Source of the DNA: Microvirga terrae
GTDB taxonomy: Bacteria; Pseudomonadota; Alphaproteobacteria; Rhizobiales; Beijerinckiaceae
Assembly: GCF_013307435.2 (NCBI RefSeq)
Contig: NZ_CP102845.1
Coordinates: 1,364,001 to 1,428,000, forward strand
Length of the DNA: 64,000 nt
Direction of reading: 5' to 3'
Positions 62,065 through 64,000 of the stretch are shown here, piece after piece. The notes under the pieces were generated by a model that was given only the letters and a program-made list of their open reading frames with translations, made no database searches and was not told where the DNA came from. Positions within the stretch are counted from its first letter, which is position 1. Each line of letters opens with the position of its first letter. Position numbers and translations under genes: made by a program.

Positions 62065-64000
62065 TCAGGCCGCCTTGCGGGCGAGATAGCGGCCGTCTGC
62101 CGTCATCGTGATGCGGCCGTAGCGGACCAGGGTGGTGAGCGCCTGCTCGATGCGCGGCTCGATCCGCTTGCCGCCACGCCTGAAGCCGCGCGCCAGCGCG
62201 GCCGCATCCATGGGGCGCCCGGCGGAGAGGAGCGCGTGCTCGACGGCGAGCGAATCCTCGTGCCGGTCCTTCGGGAAATCCGGCAGGGCACGGTCGATCG
62301 TCACCACGGTCGCGCCGAGGTCGAGCTCGCCGGTCTTCGCGGCCGCCGCGCCCTTGGCGAAGCGCGGGATCTGGTAGTCGGGCCTGAGCCAGCGCACGAG
62401 GCCCGACGCCTCCTCCCGGGCCCGCTCGGCATTGAGCGCGACGAGCCGTTCCAGGATCTCCTCGTCGGAGAGTGTGTCGGGCCAGCCATAGGCCTGGAAC
62501 ACCAGCCGGTCGAGGTCTCCGTGATAGCTCTTGAGCGTGCCGATCAGCCCCTCGTCCTTGATCCGCTCCTCGTCGGGCGTGAGGGCAATCGTCCCAGCGT
62601 CATCCCCGGCCTTGTGCCGGGGATCCCGACGGCTCGAGGCGCCGTGCTCGTTCGATCGGGATGAGCCCAGCCCTGACGGGGAGGGTGCCGCCTCCATCGC
62701 CTTCAGCTTCTCCAGCACGTTGTACATCTGCGTCAGCGTGAGTTTCGGGTGCTCGGCCTGACGGGCTTTGCGGAAGGCGTCGAGTTCCTCCGCGACGGCG
62801 CGGATTTGGGCTCTGAGGGCCTCGGGCGGATCGGGGAAGGGGAAGGGGTCGAAGCAACTGGACTTATTGTAGCGCGGTCGATCTTCGAGCGTGCCGCCTT
62901 GCCCGAGCGCCCAACTCATATGCAGCTTCGATGACAGAAAGCCGAGATGTAGAGGATCGGACGAGGCAATGGCGACAAGCATGTTGTCTGGTAGGATCGA
63001 TGCATCGAGAAACTGAAAAATCCGGTGCTTCGCAGTCTCGACCGTCGCGATGTACCGAGGCAAGCCGTCTAAGGCAGGGCGCAATTCGCGGCGGGACTCG
63101 CCGAAAGTCCACCAATTCAGCCGATACGTGTCGCGATTGTTGCTGTCCCTCTCGGGCTTCACTGCCGAAAGTATGTGCTGGTACACTTCGGGGTAACTTT
63201 GGCGAACTTCCTCGGACTTCAACCCGAATAGATCAATCACCATCACCCCCCGTGGTGTTGCGGTTAGGTCGCGCCCGTTGCGGTAAGGGCGAATGTGCTT
63301 CTCCAGCCCTGATCTTTTTCCAAGGCCGAGATGTGCGGCCTCTTCCGGTGTCACGATGAAGCCTGAACCATGAAGTGAAACGCCTCGTGAGCAGAGACCT
63401 TCATTGGCGAGAAGCGGTGCAACCGAGCCGACATCAGTACCTACCGTCAAGTCAACATTGACCCGCCCGGCACGTTCGACGAGTTCAACCACAGGCTCAT
63501 CCGTATCTAGCCCGCTCTCGCGCATCACCTCGTACAGCACACCATCCCGCTCACCCTTCTCCGCCACCGTCATGGCGATCCGCACCGCCGCCGAATCCGC
63601 GGCTGCTTTCGTCCAGGGATGATCCGGGATCGCCATGACGAGCGACACTGGAGTCTTGCCCTCCATGCGCTTCTTCATCACGCGGCGGGAGAATTCCTGC
63701 GTGATCGAGTTGGTGGTGACAAACCCGAAGCGGCGCAGGGGTGAGTTCTTCGCGGTGAGGAATTCCGCCGCGCGGTCCCACCAGTACATGACGAAATCGG
63801 CCGAGTCGTTCATGTGCCTGTGCGCGGACCAGAGCGCTTCCGTGTAGGTGTCACCCAGACGGGCGCGCAGATCCTTGCCGCCGATGAACGGCGGATTGCC
63901 CACGATGAACTCTGCGTCCGGCCATGCGGGCCGGCGCGCGGTCGGGTAGGTCTCGACCCGTTTGCCATCCTTCTCCACCACATGCGGCACGGGATAGCCG
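62065..64000 (-). CDS. MmeI-like class I DNA methyltransferase (N-terminal part beyond window)
   Basis: The frame is open to the right edge, so the N-terminus is missing; about 645 residues are present. EFIVGNPPFIGGKDLR carries the NPPF motif of N6-adenine methyltransferases, followed by a TaqI/MmeI-like specificity domain (HLGLGKRSGLEKHIRPYRNGRDLT; LPRYIATVETAKHRIFQFLD; KSSCFDPFPFPDPP). Such proteins are often type IIL/IIG restriction-modification enzymes, so defence is likely; the nuclease part, if any, would be outside the window. A family A repeat is inserted in frame near 62597-62681. Confidence 0.85.
   Translation of the reverse strand, partial: GYPVPHVVEKDGKRVETYPTARRPAWPDAEFIVGNPPFIGGKDLRARLGDTYTEALWSAHRHMNDSADFVMYWWDRAAEFLTAKNSPLRRFGFVTTNSITQEFSRRVMKKRMEGKTPVSLVMAIPDHPWTKAAADSAAVRIAMTVAEKGERDGVLYEVMRESGLDTDEPVVELVERAGRVNVDLTVGTDVGSVAPLLANEGLCSRGVSLHGSGFIVTPEEAAHLGLGKRSGLEKHIRPYRNGRDLTATPRGVMVIDLFGLKSEEVRQSYPEVYQHILSAVKPERDSNNRDTYRLNWWTFGESRRELRPALDGLPRYIATVETAKHRIFQFLDASILPDNMLVAIASSDPLHLGFLSSKLHMSWALGQGGTLEDRPRYNKSSCFDPFPFPDPPEALRAQIRAVAEELDAFRKARQAEHPKLTLTQMYNVLEKLKAMEAAPSPSGLGSSRSNEHGASSRRDPRHKAGDDAGTIALTPDEERIKDEGLIGTLKSYHGDLDRLVFQAYGWPDTLSDEEILERLVALNAERAREEASGLVRWLRPDYQIPRFAKGAAAAKTGELDLGATVVTIDRALPDFPKDRHEDSLAVEHALLSAGRPMDAAALARGFRRGGKRIEPRIEQALTTLVRYGRITMTADGRYLARKAA
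62597..62681. repeat. family A palindromic element inside the methyltransferase gene
   Basis: GTCATCCCCGGC and GCCGGGGAT (around CTTGT) form one hairpin; a GATCGGGATGAG remnant follows. The encoded residues (RDPRHKAGDDAG) are those expected when this repeat is read as protein, and they interrupt an otherwise normal domain without breaking the frame. Confidence 0.75.

Noticed and set aside
1..64000. CRISPR arrays, insertion sequences, prophage or integrative element ends
   Set aside because: No regularly spaced repeats, transposase, integrase or attachment-site duplications were seen; the repeats found are short palindromic elements and one 12-bp tandem repeat.

Overview
The window is GC-rich, densely coded DNA from an alphaproteobacterial chromosome. 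It carries a complete fbc operon for cytochrome bc1, a NepR/EcfG general stress response locus, an EnvZ/OmpR-like two-component pair, a long alphaproteobacterial UvrB, and short palindromic intergenic elements of the kind common in Methylobacteriaceae and other Hyphomicrobiales. A Microvirga- or Methylobacterium-like organism is my best guess, but no rRNA or other phylogenetic marker was available to confirm it. I recognised no tRNA, rRNA, insertion sequence, prophage or CRISPR array.

Layout. 0-2 kb: 3' end of a Nudix CoA pyrophosphatase, a small membrane protein and the CCA-adding enzyme, all with overlapping ends. 2-2.6 kb: a gene-free stretch with two palindromic repeats and a promoter-like sequence before a foldable segment (possible small RNA). 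2.6-7.1 kb: trmL-hemF (minus), diverging from petABC (plus), which ends in a strong terminator. 7-14 kb: a 2H phosphoesterase, methylthioadenosine and adenine salvage (mtnP, apt), an HD hydrolase, a double-hotdog dehydratase, endonuclease V, a DoxX-like membrane protein and a truncated globin. 14-21 kb: ychF, pth and rplY; a MarR/EamA-exporter pair with twin operators; prs; a lipoprotein; a BenE-type transporter. 21-31 kb: uvrC, pgsA, moaD, moaE, several secreted proteins (extensin-like lipoprotein, RNase T2), rlmJ, a GST and an Omp25/31-type barrel. 31-42.6 kb: folM-like reductase, pgeF, lgt-midA, ubiK, ybjN, proC, a TetR regulator, csaA, a MarR-response regulator-histidine kinase operon, ilvE and a Y-family polymerase.

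From 42.6 to 51.1 kb lies a stress-related block: DUF3072, a Tim44-like protein, a PfpI/DJ-1 protein, a Pro-rich peptide, a BON-domain protein, cspA, infA, nepR-ecfG and DUF3309. Sequences matching the known EcfG promoter (GGAAC, 16-17 bp, then CGTT or xGTT) stand before nepR-ecfG itself and before DUF3072, pfpI, the Pro-rich gene, the BON gene and DUF3309. Another precedes the DUF808 gene at 59.6 kb. The sigma factor, its anti-sigma and a local set of likely targets therefore seem to share one neighbourhood. PhyR is not in the window.

51-64 kb: a small internally repeated protein, a ZIP metal transporter, an ArsR/SRPBCC pair with a near-perfect operator, a DUF4242-adenylate cyclase fusion, uvrB, DUF808, a large secreted phytase-like esterase, and the C-terminal part of an MmeI-like DNA methyltransferase that runs off the right edge. 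This last gene carries one of the palindromic repeats in frame inside its coding sequence.
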